The notes beneath the pieces were generated by a model. It ran no database searches and was not told where the DNA came from. It saw only the letters and a list, made by a program, of their open reading frames with translations. A program made the translations under genes and the position numbers. Positions 33,885 through 46,267 of a DNA stretch of 64,000 nucleotides are shown here, piece after piece (positions within the stretch are counted from its first letter, which is position 1; the number at the start of each line of letters is the position of its first letter). The stretch lies in assembly GCA_002150815.3 (NCBI GenBank), contig NDFF03000057.1:1-64000 (forward strand), written 5' to 3'. Source of the DNA: Grammothele lineata. Lineage: Eukaryota > Basidiomycota > Agaricomycetes > Polyporales > Polyporaceae.

Positions 33885-35640
33885 TCATGCGCCCGTCTGG
33901 CCGTGCAGCCGCGCGCTCTCGACGACCGCCCGTGCAAAGTCCGCAAACTCAGCCCGGGGCGCTTTCCCTCTCTGTTCGTTGACAAACAGCCCACATCAGC
34001 ATCCCGTTACTGTCATCTCATCCCGAGAGGAGAAGACGTACCCTGAGCGCATAGATGACGACGTGCTCCTGCTGCGTGCCCTCGATGGGCTCCTTGAGCG
34101 CGACGCGCAGCGCGCCCTGCGCCTCGTCGAACGTGCACCGCACCGCGGACCGCAGCCGCACTGACATCGTCACCTTCCACACCGGCTCGCGACGGAACAC
34201 TATTGTATATCGTACAACACGTGTCAGCTATGTTTTCCCTCACATTGAGATTTTTCACGGGGGAAGGATGCTTACGGATGCGTTGTTCGCCCGAGTCGCG
34301 GTGCTTGAGGATCTTGACGTTGCCAAGGATGCCTTCGCAGAAGTCGCGGCTGCCGCGTTTGATGAAGACCTTCGCGCCCTTGAGCTCTGCTTCGACGTCC
34401 TCGTCTTCCTCTCCTGTCAAAGCTAAAGGTTGAGGCGTTTGATCAATATCCAGTGAACGTTGCGACGAAAAACGACACGCACTGGTTTGTGTGCTCATCG
34501 AAGGCGTAGGTGCGGCCAGGGGATCCGCGTCTCCGGTCCCTCCAAAGGCAGGGGACGCGTCCTGTGAGAACGCCGGAGCCGCGTCGTTCTTCGGCGCGGT
34601 CGACACCCAAGCAGGCGTTTTAGACGAGGTAAAGGAAGAGCCGGCGAACGCGGACGACTGTCCCGAAAACGCTTGGAACGCCGAAGAATGTTTGGCCTGA
34701 TGTCAGGAGCACCGTCAGTCATCGCAGCCGTGTGTAGACGACTGCGCGAACGTACGGCGACAAGTGGAGTAGTTGTATGCCATAGCGACGAGGGTGTAGG
34801 GGTGTAGAGTGGCGATGGAGCCGCATCAGCAGGTTTGGGTGAGGCAGGAGGGGTAAGAGGCTTCGCAACCGAGGCCTCGGGCTGGTGGAGATACTATAGT
34901 GAACTTTCCGCTCTCCATTCCTCCCTGAACAGATAGACAAACCTCCGTGGTCACGTTCTCTGGCACAGCGACCGCTTCCTCGGCGTTGGGTGCCGCATTA
35001 ACAGCTGCACTCTCGCATGCGGCCGGGCTTTCGTTTTCAGGAGCTTCGTGAACCAGAACCGGCAGGGGCGCCAGTTCTTCGACCTTCACAACATCATCCG
35101 CACCTTCCTGCCCCTTCTCGTCCGCAGGTGGCGTCCTGCGGCGCTTCGCAGGAGGTGCGTCAGCGTCCGTGGACCGCGTCTGGTGCGCAATAAGGTCAGC
35201 GCGAGTCCGCCTCACCAGGTAAGTGACTACACGGTACTCACGGCAACACCGGGACTGGGGGAGCGCTTGCGCTTGAGCGACCCGTCTTCCGTCGCATCTG
35301 GGAGCTGCGCACGACACGAGAGTCGGAATCAACACAGACCTTCGGATAACCGCGTGTCGGGTGCGGGGCGCGCAATGGATGGACGGAGTTGACGATACCG
35401 AGGTCAGGCAGGATGCAAACGGGCTATCGTCGGCGGACCCGGCCCGATCGCGGGGCAGGGCGCGCGCGGCGCTGCTGATAGCAGGCTGCAGCAGGGTGGG
35501 GGCGCGAGAGGGGCACCGGGCACGCGGTCGGAGAGGTTGAAGATGCTCACGCTTTCATTATCGAACGCTTGGTCCGTGCGCTGCTCGGGCGTGCTGGGCT
35601 GCGAGCAAGTCGCTGTGCCCGTCATCCCATCGTCGCTCAT
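33885..35640 (-). CDS. RanBP1-domain nuclear transport protein
   Basis: Nine exons: 35640-35551, 35485-35399, 35304-35242, 35179-34943, 34881-34756, 34696-34483, 34413-34276, 34199-34042, 33971-33885. The product is 399 aa. The N-terminal half is disordered with a bipartite-looking basic motif (LKRKRSPSP, AKRRRTPP) and an Ala/Ser/Phe segment with scattered phenylalanines (FQAFSGQSSAFAGSSF) like nucleoporin-type regions. The C-terminal 135 residues are a Ran-binding domain: EEDEDVEAELKGAKVFIKRG, then RREPVWKVTMSVRLRSAVRC and QEHVVIYALR. The layout matches fungal Yrb2/Hba1-type cofactors that bind Ran-GTP and Crm1 in nuclear export. The same first-exon frame continues upstream to an ATG at 35799, so a 53-residue longer N-terminus is possible. 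Confidence 0.87.
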
Positions 35641-36850
35641 GTCGGTGGGTGCAATGCTTTGTGTTTCGGAGGCGGAGCGCGCGCTTGCGGTGCTATTTCT
35701 GCGGTGAAACTTGAGGAAATCGAGGCGGCTTGGACGAGAGCCTGAAGTTGCACTACTATTGGGATGGCGAGAGTGCATATAGGCAGGGAAAGGGCGCATA
35801 TAGGCAATGGGTTGTGTGAGGGAGTCTCACTGCAGGGTTGGAGCGGTGGTACCCACCTAGTGCTAGAGTTGCGTGCGCGTCTGCGCGAGACATTGTACCC
35901 CACTGCAGCGGAGAACGTTGCAACCGCGCACGCAACGACGTTGAAATCGTTGAATGGGAACATGGCGGCGGAACCTGTCTGGAGTCGTGCTAGAGGATGA
36001 TTGAGATGCAGGGGCGCGGTTGTCGGAGACGGCGAGCTCGATCGTGGTGGAGGCGATTGTGTAGAGCGGAAACGTGCTCGAGTACCAGGTGCTGACTTAT
36101 AAGCTGAGGAACGTATGATGGGGACCTCGCGCACGACATGAGGCAGCACTTAGCAGAACACGTGTGGGGTTCAGGCGGATATCTGGACATCGCTTGAGGT
36201 CTAATGGACGGTGGCTCGCTCGAGCACAAGACGAGCGGGTTGTGGATAGTCCCGACGGCGGTGCGCTCCTCGACGGCGCGCAGGTGTGCGGTGCGTGCGA
36301 AGGGGTATATGCGCATTTCTTGGAGGCTGAATGAAGGGTGTGCGAGTGTTGTGGGAGAGCAGGCGCACTGGGAGCGCGAGCGGAGCCGGGCCGTGGGCCT
36401 GATATACGCGTCCGCACGTGGCTCTGCCGGAAAAGGCAGGACTGGGATGCCGTTCTGGGCGGAAACAGGCTCGTGTGCGTCCGAAAGCGGGTGCCACGTC
36501 CACGGGCGTCGGCGAGCGTGAGGACGGCGTCGCAGGTTGGCAGAGGCCGACGCCGCAATGCTATTCCTCCAGGCCCGGTCAGCATTCTCCCACTCGCATG
36601 CACCGCGTTTCGTGGGTACGCCCGTCGCACCGGACGCTGGGGGCGTCGTCGGCACCATCCCCGGGGCCGCGGACGGTGGGAATCTCCCCGCCATGAATCG
36701 GCCACGTCAGCTTCGTCCCGCGCCGTTACCCACGCGCCCCGTCGCGCTCGTATAAGGCCTCTCTTGCGGCGCGACCCCGACACATCTACTCATCGCAAGC
36801 TTGCGGATCTCCTTCATCCCCGACAACAAGACTCGCGCCGACCAGCACCC
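35641..36850. other. Divergent promoter, RanBP1 gene / PDI gene
   Basis: About 1.2 kb between divergently transcribed genes. GC-rich frames on both strands overlap each other without domains. A TATA box for the PDI gene lies near the right end. Confidence 0.5.
36751..36758 (+). promoter_or_regulatory. TATA-like element of PDI gene
   Basis: TATAAGGC, 93 bp upstream of the ATG at 36851. Confidence 0.5.
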
Positions 36851-38761
36851 ATGCAGTTGCAGTATTGGCTTGCAGTCTCTCTCGCGCTGACGCCTTCGTT
36901 GGCGTCGGCCGCCCTCTTTCCCAAGGACACCCTCGTCAAACAATTAGATGCTAAAGGCTTCAAGGAGGCCATGAAGGCCAATGTACGTTCCTTTTTCTCT
37001 TCCCCATCATTTCAACCACCCTTCGACCCGCATATATGCGCGCAAAATGTCGTCATTCCACGCTAGTCGAAGCGCGAACGACTTGCCGTCGTCCGCAAGG
37101 CCTGTCGAAGCGTGTCGGGCGACCCTTGCGTGAGCGTGCCTTTGCGGTTGTCGTCGGGACTGTCGCCATATTCCCGGACATGGCTCTCCTCATGTTGCCG
37201 GATCCCTGGACATGGTCCCCTGCATGTTTACCGGACGTCCCCTAACCCCTTCTTTCAGGCTACCTCGGTCGTTGCATTCGTAGCCCCGTGGTGTGGGGTG
37301 AGTTCTATGACTCGTCTCCTTGCCCCCTAATGCTGATTGACTGGCTAATCATTAGCACTGCCAACGCATGGCCCCGGAATATAGCAAGGCCGCACTCGGC
37401 GTCTACCCCATGATCCCATTCTATGCCGTCGACTGCGACAACCAGAAGAACAAGCGGCTATGCGCCGAACAGGGCGTGCAAGGTTTCCCGACCATCAAGG
37501 CATGTCGTCCGCACGATTCGCGATCTAGTCCTGAATGAAAGCCTAACATTGATATCTTCACCTTCAGCTTTTCCCTCGTGGCGGCAAGTCCCACCCGCTC
37601 GATTTCGACGGCCCTCAGCGGAGCGCGAGCGCATTCTACTACTGGGCAACACGTAACATCCCCCACAACGTCAAGAAGATCTATCACCTAGAGGACATCC
37701 CCGGCTGGATCGAAGAGGTACGGCAGCCTTCGCGTCTTCGCGCACCCGATCTCGCATCTAATCTACTGTGCGCGAAGAACAAAGATGCGCCTCGTGCTGT
37801 CCTGCTGAATCAGGGCAAGCATATTCCCCTTCTCTGGCAAACGCTCGGCAACAAGTACAAGGGTCAGATCAAGTTCGCCGTCCACCGTGATCGCCGCGGG
37901 CGGAGCTCGGTCAAGATGGGCCTGGAGAAGGGCGAACCCAAGTCGTCCAAGGTGCTCGTCTACCCACCAGGGTCGACCGACTTCCTGCTCTACGAAGGTG
38001 CGTCGTCGTCGGCCGCTCTGCCGCTCCTCTAGCGAGCCAGGGCTATGTCGACCCCATCGGGCCGTCGTGCTAATGTCCGCTCTCGCTTGCTTGCAGGCAT
38101 CCAGAAGCACGACTCGCTGTCCAAGTTCTTCGACTCGGTACTGGATGGCACCGCGGACCTGACAACACTGAATGCGCAGGCCGCGGACGAGGAGTTCGTG
38201 CCGGACGAGAAGGACCTGGAGATCGAGCGCATGCAGGAGGCACAGCGCATCGCGCTCGCGCACGGCGGCTTCACCGACCTCATCGACTTCGAAGAAGCGA
38301 TCAAAAACGGCGCCGGTGCAGACTTCCACGAGAAGAACGGCTACCCCGGCATGATGGGCGGTGGGATGCCGAAGAAGAAGGCCAAAGCGGACGACAAGGA
38401 CGCAGGCGCGGGCGGGGAGAAGGACGAGGACATGCTCCGCAAGATCCTCAAGGCGTCGCAGGAGGCGGAGCGCAAGGAGCGCGAGAAGCCTAAGATGGCC
38501 AAGACAGACGAAGCCGGTCAGGTCGTCTTCAAGGCCGAAGAGACCGGCCACCCGAAGACACCTGTCGCGGGAGAGAGCGCGTCTACTGCGGAGGCCACGC
38601 CCAACGTCGAGAAGCGCGAAGAGGAACCTGCCGTGGAGGAAGTGTCGCCGGATTTGGAAGTGGAGACGCCCGCAGCGACTTCAGATTCTGCGCCCGAACC
38701 TGCAGCAGCTACCGAGGACGTAGAGGCGAAGTCTGCAGGGCACCCGACGGATGAGCTATGA
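36851..38761 (+). CDS. ER protein disulfide isomerase (Mpd1/P5-like)
   Basis: Six exons: 36851-36982, 37259-37297, 37356-37499, 37568-37717, 37778-37997, 38097-38761. The product is 449 aa. A signal peptide covers about residues 1-20. The thioredoxin domain has the active site WCGHC (Cys56, Cys59), with the second intron falling between Gly57 and His58. GVQGFPTIK carries the cis-proline loop. A second, redox-inactive thioredoxin-like part follows (APRAVLLNQGKHIPLLW), then a charged Glu/Lys/Ala-rich tail ending TDEL, an HDEL-type ER retrieval signal. It would form and isomerise disulfides in secretory proteins. The third intron starts with GC (AAG|gcatgt) and ends CAG. The first intron is 276 nt, long for this locus. 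The intron 37718-37777 is in frame, so retention would insert 20 residues. Confidence 0.88.
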
Positions 38762-40372
38762 GGCGTGGCTTCGCTCGTGCTACGATAGGCTCGCTATGTG
38801 GGTGCTGTTTCGCGTCGCTGTAAATTATCTTCTATCGGTCGCTCTGGATGTTATAGGATGGGATCTGCACGGCAGTGTGCCAGCAGCCTCCGCGTGTACT
38901 ACACGTCCGTGCTCCTCGCGCTGGTCGTGTGCATGGCGTTTATCCGTCCGCCGTGTTCCGCCCCCTACTGTCTGCGGGAAGCCGTTACGTGTGCGCAGGG
39001 TCGATACGATCGCGCCGCCGTCAAGTAAGCTCAATTGAATGCCTCCGCCGCCGGGGTGTGCGGTAGAAGTTGATGGCATGAAGTGTTCCAGTACCAACCT
39101 CCCTCCACTCGCCGGCCCTCGTCGCGCCCAGACGTGTTTTCGTTCAGGCACACGGCCGATACTCAAACGACGGTTGATCGCGCGGCCGCGCGTAGCTGCA
39201 GGGTAGGGGTCGCGGGAGAAGGCTCGTCAGCGCGCGATCCCCCCGCAACCTTCCGCAGATCTTCGTAGTTCCTCTCTTACACACGATGCAGCGTTCTGCT
39301 GTTTCGCCGACCTCGCGCGGTCTTGTTGCTGCTGCGGGGGTTGGGTCGATGGCATTCACTGCGCTAGCTCGTCCCGACACCACTCGTTCGGCGAGTATCA
39401 ATGTACCATCGTGTAGTGGAGATCCATGCTCACTGGCTAGCTGTGCGCCTTCTAGTGCTCCATGAGTAGACGTCTCCGTGAGCACAATTTTCTACAATCT
39501 TCTAGACGCTCGGGGCCTTTCCCCACATGACGACATCTCAGCGTAGGAGCCAGCGGAACCCGGGGAGAGCAGACAGGCGCCGCACGTCGTGCGGGGTACG
39601 TTCGCAATCTACACAAGCACGCGAACTCATATTATCGCCTCTTCATAGATCCTTCGGAGCCACACAATCGGATGGGTATCTCGACCGCCATCGCCCAATA
39701 CGCACAGGCAAAAAGAGGCGTGCCAGGGGAGGCCTTATCTGATTCACCGGCAATAAGCTCTTACCACCATTGATGAACATTTCTGCGCACCGGACAGCGT
39801 GGCGGACGCCTCATTCCGCACGCTGCCGAAAGCCTGGAGGCTGACAGGGTCGATGTGGCCTCTCCGCTCCCCCAATATGGCCGACCAGTCCGCGTGCGTG
39901 GCACGACGTCAGACGCGCAAGATTCCTGCGGCCCCCAGGGTCCTCGCGCTTCGGGCGTGTCGGGAAATGGCAAGAAACTGGAGACGACGAACGGACTGGT
40001 GTGCGTTGTTGCTCCCCTTCCCCTTACCGTCTGAAATGGAGTTTCGGTTCCCTCCTTTGTGTAGACGGGCCGAAGGGCGTGCGCATGTAGACTTCCGTCG
40101 TTCCCGACCTCCGAGCAGCCGCGAACCGTCCGTCGCAGTGATCATCCTCTGCGCTGCCACGACCTGGCGAGGGCCATGCTGTCCCGGGGAGAGATCCTCC
40201 AGAAGCCGAGCGCGATGTCGTGCGCGCGAGACTTATAAGTACGCGCGGCGGTGGTGGCTGCCCCAGTCGACTCCTCGTTCGCCCTGTTCCGTCTCTACCG
40301 CCGCCGCCGCCGCCTCCTCCGCTGCCTCATCCTTCCTTCCGTCAGACCCTTTGTTATCCTCTAGACTGCGTC
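38762..40372. other. Intergenic, no supported gene
   Basis: About 1.6 kb between the PDI gene and the next small gene. Frames at 39799-40383 (plus) and 38825-39166 (minus) are unsupported. A TATA-like element sits at 40234. Confidence 0.5.
40234..40239 (+). promoter_or_regulatory. TATA-like element
   Basis: TATAAG, 139 bp upstream of the ATG at 40373, followed by a pyrimidine- and GCC-rich leader. Confidence 0.4.
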
Positions 40373-40874
40373 ATGTCCTCTAGCAACATGCAGGGTTCGA
40401 TGATGCACCGGTTCCCCGTCAACCCCCGCCAGACATATTCGGAGCGCATGATCAAGGCGCGTGCAGAGCTCCGCTCCCTGGTCCGAGAGAAGTTAGGTAA
40501 GTAATATCACAGTCCCGCTCGGCGTGAGTCCCCGAACGGCATTGACATAACGGGTCCACCTGGATACAGCTGAGATCACCGGAGACCCCAACGCCGCCAT
40601 GCGGTGGACACGGCGTGCATATATGAAGGACATTGTGAACCGGTACCGCGTCCGGATCGAGGGTTGGCCGCTCGCCGAGGTCCCGTTCAAAAACCTGAGC
40701 GACGTCACGAACCTTCCCAAGCTTGAGATTCTCGCTGCCGGCTGGCGAGACGGCTCTATCCGTTTTGTTCAGATCACCGACGCCGAGTATCGCGCGATGG
40801 TCTCCGACCCCACTCCCTGGGTTGGCCCGGAGGACAGCACGGAGGGTGAGGGCGAGGCTGAGGAGGGCGCTTAG
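40373..40874 (+). CDS. Small conserved-looking basidiomycete protein
   Basis: Exons 40373-40496 and 40570-40874 join to 142 aa. The core, about residues 48-120, reads AAMRWTRRAYMKDIVNRYRV, IEGWPLAEVPFKNLSDVTNL and then LEILAAGWRDGSIRFVQIT. It looks like a compact globular alpha/beta domain. I recall similar short domains (YxxxIVxxYxVxIEGWPxxxPFxNLS) in many agaricomycete hypothetical proteins, sometimes in repeat-rich or transposon-associated genes, but can give no function. The C-terminus is acidic (STEGEGEAEEGA). The intron is canonical with donor gtaagt. Probably cytosolic or nuclear, since there is no signal peptide. Confidence 0.75.
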
Positions 40875-42622
40875 GGGTCGCAGTGAATGAGAACCGTGCG
40901 CGAGCGCGTGTTGGGAAGGTGGCTGGATCGCGATTTGTATCTCTGGAGGAGCGCGCGGTGATCCCGAAGTTCCCAAGGTGAGCCTTTCTGACGGCGCGCG
41001 ACTGTCCGGACAACTCACCCACCTTCGCGGCAGAATTGTCTCGCCATTTTTCGATCACCTTACCCTGGCCACGAGTTCTCCTCGATGTCTTCGCTTTCTG
41101 CTTCTGCTGCATTGCTACCATCATTATCATCGTACTTCCATCCGCTCCGCCTCAATCAATCCTGTAGCATTGTCCGTCATGTCATATCCTCGCACGCACC
41201 CTACTATTCGCTACACTCGGATCTTCGGACAATCTCCGCCTCCTATGTATCGTCGGTAGATCACATTTATTTATTCTCTTGGCGTTCCCGTGGATGAGCG
41301 AAAATCCGGAGGGTCGAAGTTTCCAGCTATGTACCTTGTGCGTACCTGCGGCGTGCGAGCCAGTCAACTATAAAGTAACCCCCCTTCCCCTTCAATCGAG
41401 CCTTCACACCGGGCATCAATTGGAGAGCAGCTCATTCCGCCTCGTGCGATGGGTCTTGCCGCGACGGAGCGCGACGGTGGCAGTACCTGCGGAAATTAAG
41501 TTAGAGGTTGGTTAAGGTCGGTGAACGGTAGCGGCTTGCCGCGAGGTGTTTCCGCAGCCAGAGCTTCTGCCAGTGGACGCCCTTGCGGTTACCGAGAGGT
41601 CCGTTCCGTTTGGCATTTGGCGTACCGGTCTGGATTCTGGACCGTCCCGATCGAACGATAGGGCCATGCCGCCGAGCCCCGTGCGTGACGTCGGGTGCTG
41701 AAGTCGAACCCGCGCAGGCATCCACTGTGGCTTCATCGTACTCGAACGCATTTGTGCTTGAGCTAACGCAAGTTGGCAAGCCCTGGTCCACACACGCCCA
41801 ACATAATAGGCAGCCCACGCGTCGCGCGGCAGCCTGGCACGAACGTGACGGAGCGCGCGGAGTTCGCGGAGTGTGTACCAGCGCACGGCAACGCGACAAA
41901 CGACGCCGCGTTTGTCTAAATCCCACACCAGCGTCGTGCTCGCACATCCAGCAGCGGGCTCTCGATCGACACGTCTCCCCCGCACCGTTTCCCTATACAG
42001 ATGTATGGGCGACACCGACAATGCGAGAGCGTGCAGGCCTCGCGCGTCCTAGCGAACGCGGCACAACGGCGGTCATTCCGGGCACGTATCGCGCAGAGAC
42101 CCCATGTTCGGAACACGAGACCCTCTCATATTCGCGGGACGCCGTGCACCAGTAGCAAATCGCGGCCAGAAGGCTCGTTCGTCCGGCACGAGCTCCCAGT
42201 ACCATGGCGCGACCCAGTGGGAGCTGGGACGACGGAGTATCACGCTTGTCAATACTGGAGTCCATCGATGGATAGGACGCCCACGAGCGGCGCGATGACC
42301 GACCGACAGGCCATCGTCTGGTCGGATCCTCCCGCGGAGATCCGCCAGGATGGCCCGACAATGGAGGGCGTCGTCGCTCATTGTCAACGACGAGGAACGA
42401 GCCCGATGTAGACTGCGCAATTTTCTTTGCCTTGATGCAAACACGCCTGCTGGGGTGAGCGCCACTCATGACGATGGCCACCAGTAGCACGCGGTATCGA
42501 GGGCAACTTATCTGGCTTAGCTCGTTGTCTAAAATTCGCCGTCTAAGGTGAGGTCAGACTCCATTGGGATCGGAAGCGCGATAGATTATAAGAGTAGCAA
42601 GACACAGAGCAAACGGATAACT
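40875..42622. other. Intergenic, nothing recognised
   Basis: About 1.7 kb between the small protein gene and the 3' end of STT3. Several mutually overlapping frames at 41.5-42.5 kb have no domain and no splice support. Confidence 0.5.
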
Positions 42623-45600
42623 CTACGCAATCGCTTTCCTCTTCACTAGAGGCTTCGACTTCTTCCTCTTCTTGCCTTGCTCGAAGGCGTTCGCGGTCTT
42701 GAGGTCGCGGCCAAGCGGGTCCTCCTTCTTGACTTGGTAGATCCGGACCTACATGATACAGGGTGCGTCGACATTGCGGGCCGAGGTGGCGAAGATTTGG
42801 GCAGTAGCGGAAGAGAAACGGGAGAACCGCGCAGGGACGGGTGCAGAAGCAGATGCGGGGAGGAAGAGCACGAGAAGTAAGCACGCAGAATGGCTACACC
42901 CGAAGGCTCGGTGTGGGACTTACGATCCAATTTTCTGACGTAAACGCCTCATCTGGGAGGGCAAGTGAGGCGCGGCGTGGCGCGGGGCACATCGATAAGC
43001 GAGATGGGCAGAAAGACGAGCGCCAGGCACTCACCAAGGTAGTCAAGCGTAGGACCCGTCTTTGGAACCTGCTGACCACGTACGCGATCCACGGCTTGGT
43101 TGCCCCCGAATAGTTCCGCGAAGCTACACCGATTGGGTCAGCATGCGAAATCCACGCCTGGGCCACGGTACGGCGCGCCAGCGAACAGTACACACCGATA
43201 GTAAGACATTTTGTACATGAGGCTGTTCTTCATTGTTGAAGAGGCCATGTCGTCAATGCGGTACTCGCCCTTGGGCGTGAAGTAGTTGGGTTCCTGGATC
43301 TCGTCGGGCCACACACCCTGCGCGATGCGGACCATCCAGAGGAACTTGTTGATGTCGTCACCAGAGTACCCGAGGAGGCCTCCGAAAATCACGAGGACGT
43401 AGTCGACGTCATGCTTGCGGAGGATTGGGTAGGCAACCTCTTCGGAGCTTGACATAGCCTTGCCCACCGTGGCAATGTGCGCTGAACGCGAGGGTGGCCA
43501 TCAGCACGATTTACACTCATGCCAACAATTAATTGCATGCATCTGAGTTTGACTTACTGTTATTCCACGTGTTGTTATCCACAAGCGTGGGGCGATCGGC
43601 CATGCCAGCGATTTGATATCCGTAGTCCCACCAACTCATGACCACGGCGTCCTTCGGCGTGTTCTGGCGGAGCCAATAGTATGCCTCACGGAAGTCGTCG
43701 ATGATGTGTTGGCTTCCATCGGGGTTGGTGGATGCCAGGACCACCGACGGGGAGGAGTACGCCGTCGACGTGACATACGTACAGTGCATGACGAAGAAGA
43801 ACAGCATACCCAAAGCGTTGAAGATGACAAGCGCCCTCGTATCCAGCCCGAAGATCCCGCGGGGCTTGCTCTTGGAGTCCATAGCGGCGGTAATGCTGGA
43901 TGCAAGACCTGATTCAGTGGGCGTGGCCTTCTTCGCCTTCTTGCTCGAGGCAGACGATGAGCCGCTGGAAGCAGGCTCGGCAGAGTCGACATCCGCGGCG
44001 GGCGTAGCGGCCGGAGCATCAGGCTCGGTGGGGTCGATGTACGTGTCCAAAAGAGACGAGAACGCGACAGCAGCTGCCACGCAAACAACGGGCGTGAGCG
44101 TAAGCATCAAACGAACCATGACGCCCGCAAAGTAGCTGGCAACCACAGCGTAGATGATGACGAAGACATGCTCGTCGCGCAGCTCCCGGAAGCAAAGGAT
44201 AACTCCGGCCGGGAAGAGGAATATGAGGAATTGCAGATCCATGAAGAACGACGGCCATGCGGTCGGTTGATGCTCCGAGACTGACGCGATGATAGGGATG
44301 TACCTGCAGGCAGGAACAAGAGTAAGCTTCAACAGTGGCTATGCTGGAAGATCGACATACTTTTTGGCGTAACCCGTATCCCAAAGAGAATAGAAACGGC
44401 CAGTCCAGGGGGCGATCCACCCCTTGTATGTGAGTCCAGCAAAGGCGAGAACGCCAAGTAGACCGATCACGATGACGGAACCAAAGAGTATGCTCTGGAA
44501 CTGCTTGGAGGACACGTGGGTGCGGACGAGCTCAGCGAATGCAACGATCTGCAGCAAACCGAAGACACCTGACCGAGAAAGGTTAAAATTTTCGCGGGCT
44601 ATCGACGATCACTCCGACTCACCCAGGGCAGCCATGTGCTCGCTAGTGCGTACGGGCTGGAAGCCGACGAAGGGGACTTGCATACTGGACAGGGTTCCGA
44701 TGGCGTACCACGACGAGTAGGCCGTGTACAGACGGCTGCTGAAGCGGCCCATGAGGATCAGCGACAGGGCATGCAAGGGAATCATGTTGGTAATGAATGC
44801 GTAGCCGCCTAGTTGAGACTCGTGGTAAGGTCATGGTTTACAAAACATGATGTCAAGCGAACGATTCAAGGAACATGGTACTTACCCCACGCTGCAACCA
44901 TGTAGAAGTAGAATAGCGCGGTGAGCGTTCCGAACAGCACGCTTCCCGTCTTCAGAGCCTTGATCCAGCAGAAGAAAGTGAACATGAGCAAGAAAATGGC
45001 GATAGCTTCATTGTCGTATGACCCCGCCACGGATCGGGAGATGTAGCCGGGAGCAATGCCGATGAAGACGGCGGCCAGAAGGCCTGCGCTTTCGTCCTTC
45101 ATTTCCTTCGTGAACCTGATGGTCATGTCAGTGACGTCGTTTCGACACGCATACATGCACTGGGTCTATAGACGTCATCTCGCAGCGCATATAAGGACCT
45201 GACCAAAAGACGTCATACGTAAAACATTGAAAGATGTAATCATGCGCATATAGCCCCTTTTTACGAAGATTACTGAATACTGCTAGTACGCAGCGCGTTC
45301 CACAAGGTGTGTGGGGCAGTCTTAGATCCGAACGCAAATGACTACTCACATGTAAGTCGACCACGCTGTGAGCGCACTGAATCCGGGGGCGAGCAAGACA
45401 CAAATATTGCGAATGTCGACAGGCAAGTGAAGCGCGTGGAGAACGTTGTAAATGACGCCGCTGGTAGCCATCAAGCCAGGGTAGATGGTTCCGCCCACAA
45501 CGCGGCCAAGCGGGTACCATGCGGTATGGTCGAACCAGTTCCAAAACGCCTGAACGAAATGTACGCTCAGGCTGCATACTGATGCATAAGCGGAGTCTGC

Positions 45601-45932
45601 ACTCACATAGAACCCCTTCTCAGCGAGCACGCGCGTTGCCCGACTGCGCAGATGCGCGCTCAGTGCCAGCAGACATACATGCGCTTACCACTTACTAGTT
45701 AAACCAAGGGTCGCTATTGCGCGCATACAATATCTCAGCACACGTATTCCGAGCAGCGGTGCATAAAAACGCACAATTCATGGATAATACTCTCGAAGTT
45801 GATGACCGCGAACAGACGCGAGGCAATGGCAGCTCCGGAAATGAGGGCGAGGGCGACGATGCGCAGCAGCGAGGACGTGTTCCGCACCGTCTCGGGCGAG
45901 AGATTGTCTGGGAGAGAGTAGGCCAACGGCAT
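42623..45932 (-). CDS. STT3: Oligosaccharyltransferase catalytic subunit STT3
   Basis: Twelve exons: 45932-45775, 45713-45696, 45643-45607, 45549-45350, 45115-44886, 44808-44623, 44568-44361, 44303-43558, 43481-43196, 43123-43035, 42952-42924, 42748-42623. The product is 770 aa. The first luminal loop holds FDPWFNYRATRVL with the catalytic acidic residue. Many membrane spans follow, with the conserved SVSEHQPT loop (about residue 352). The lumenal domain carries [11 protein letters not shown] (WWDYG at about 570-574) and [16 protein letters not shown]. It transfers the lipid-linked glycan to Asn-X-Ser/Thr in the ER. A Ser/Ala/Lys-rich insertion (about 437-490) is an add-on. Exon 2 is only 18 nt, and the intron between 45350 and 45115 is 234 nt. 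The C-terminus is Lys-rich, as in other fungal STT3 proteins. Confidence 0.95.
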
Positions 45933-46267
45933 GGCCGGTGTCGGGGACGCCCTGCGCGTCGGGGTCGACGACAAAAGGTGACGAGGGGAAGAAAGGGGAA
46001 GGAGTGGAGGTGTAGAGACGAGGCGTATTCTGGTCCACGACGCGCTGGACACGTCGCGCTGCTATTCTCGGCTACCACGTGCCGCAACCCCGCAGCGCAT
46101 CATGGGCGCTTCTCCCGCTTTAGCACGGGCGTCTCTTCTCTCACTCATCCACCGCGACATCGCCGTTGGGCATACGACCCGTCCCTGTACTGTTGTGGCT
46201 TCTTCGACTAGCATTAAACAACCACTTTGAATCAAAAAAACGAACCTCTTCTACGCATATCCAAACC
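45933..46267. promoter_or_regulatory. Divergent promoter STT3 / SNARE
   Basis: Only 335 bp separate the start codons of STT3 (minus) and the Bet1/Sft1-like SNARE (plus), so both must share this interval. No TATA box stands out on either strand, which suits constitutive genes. Confidence 0.6.
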
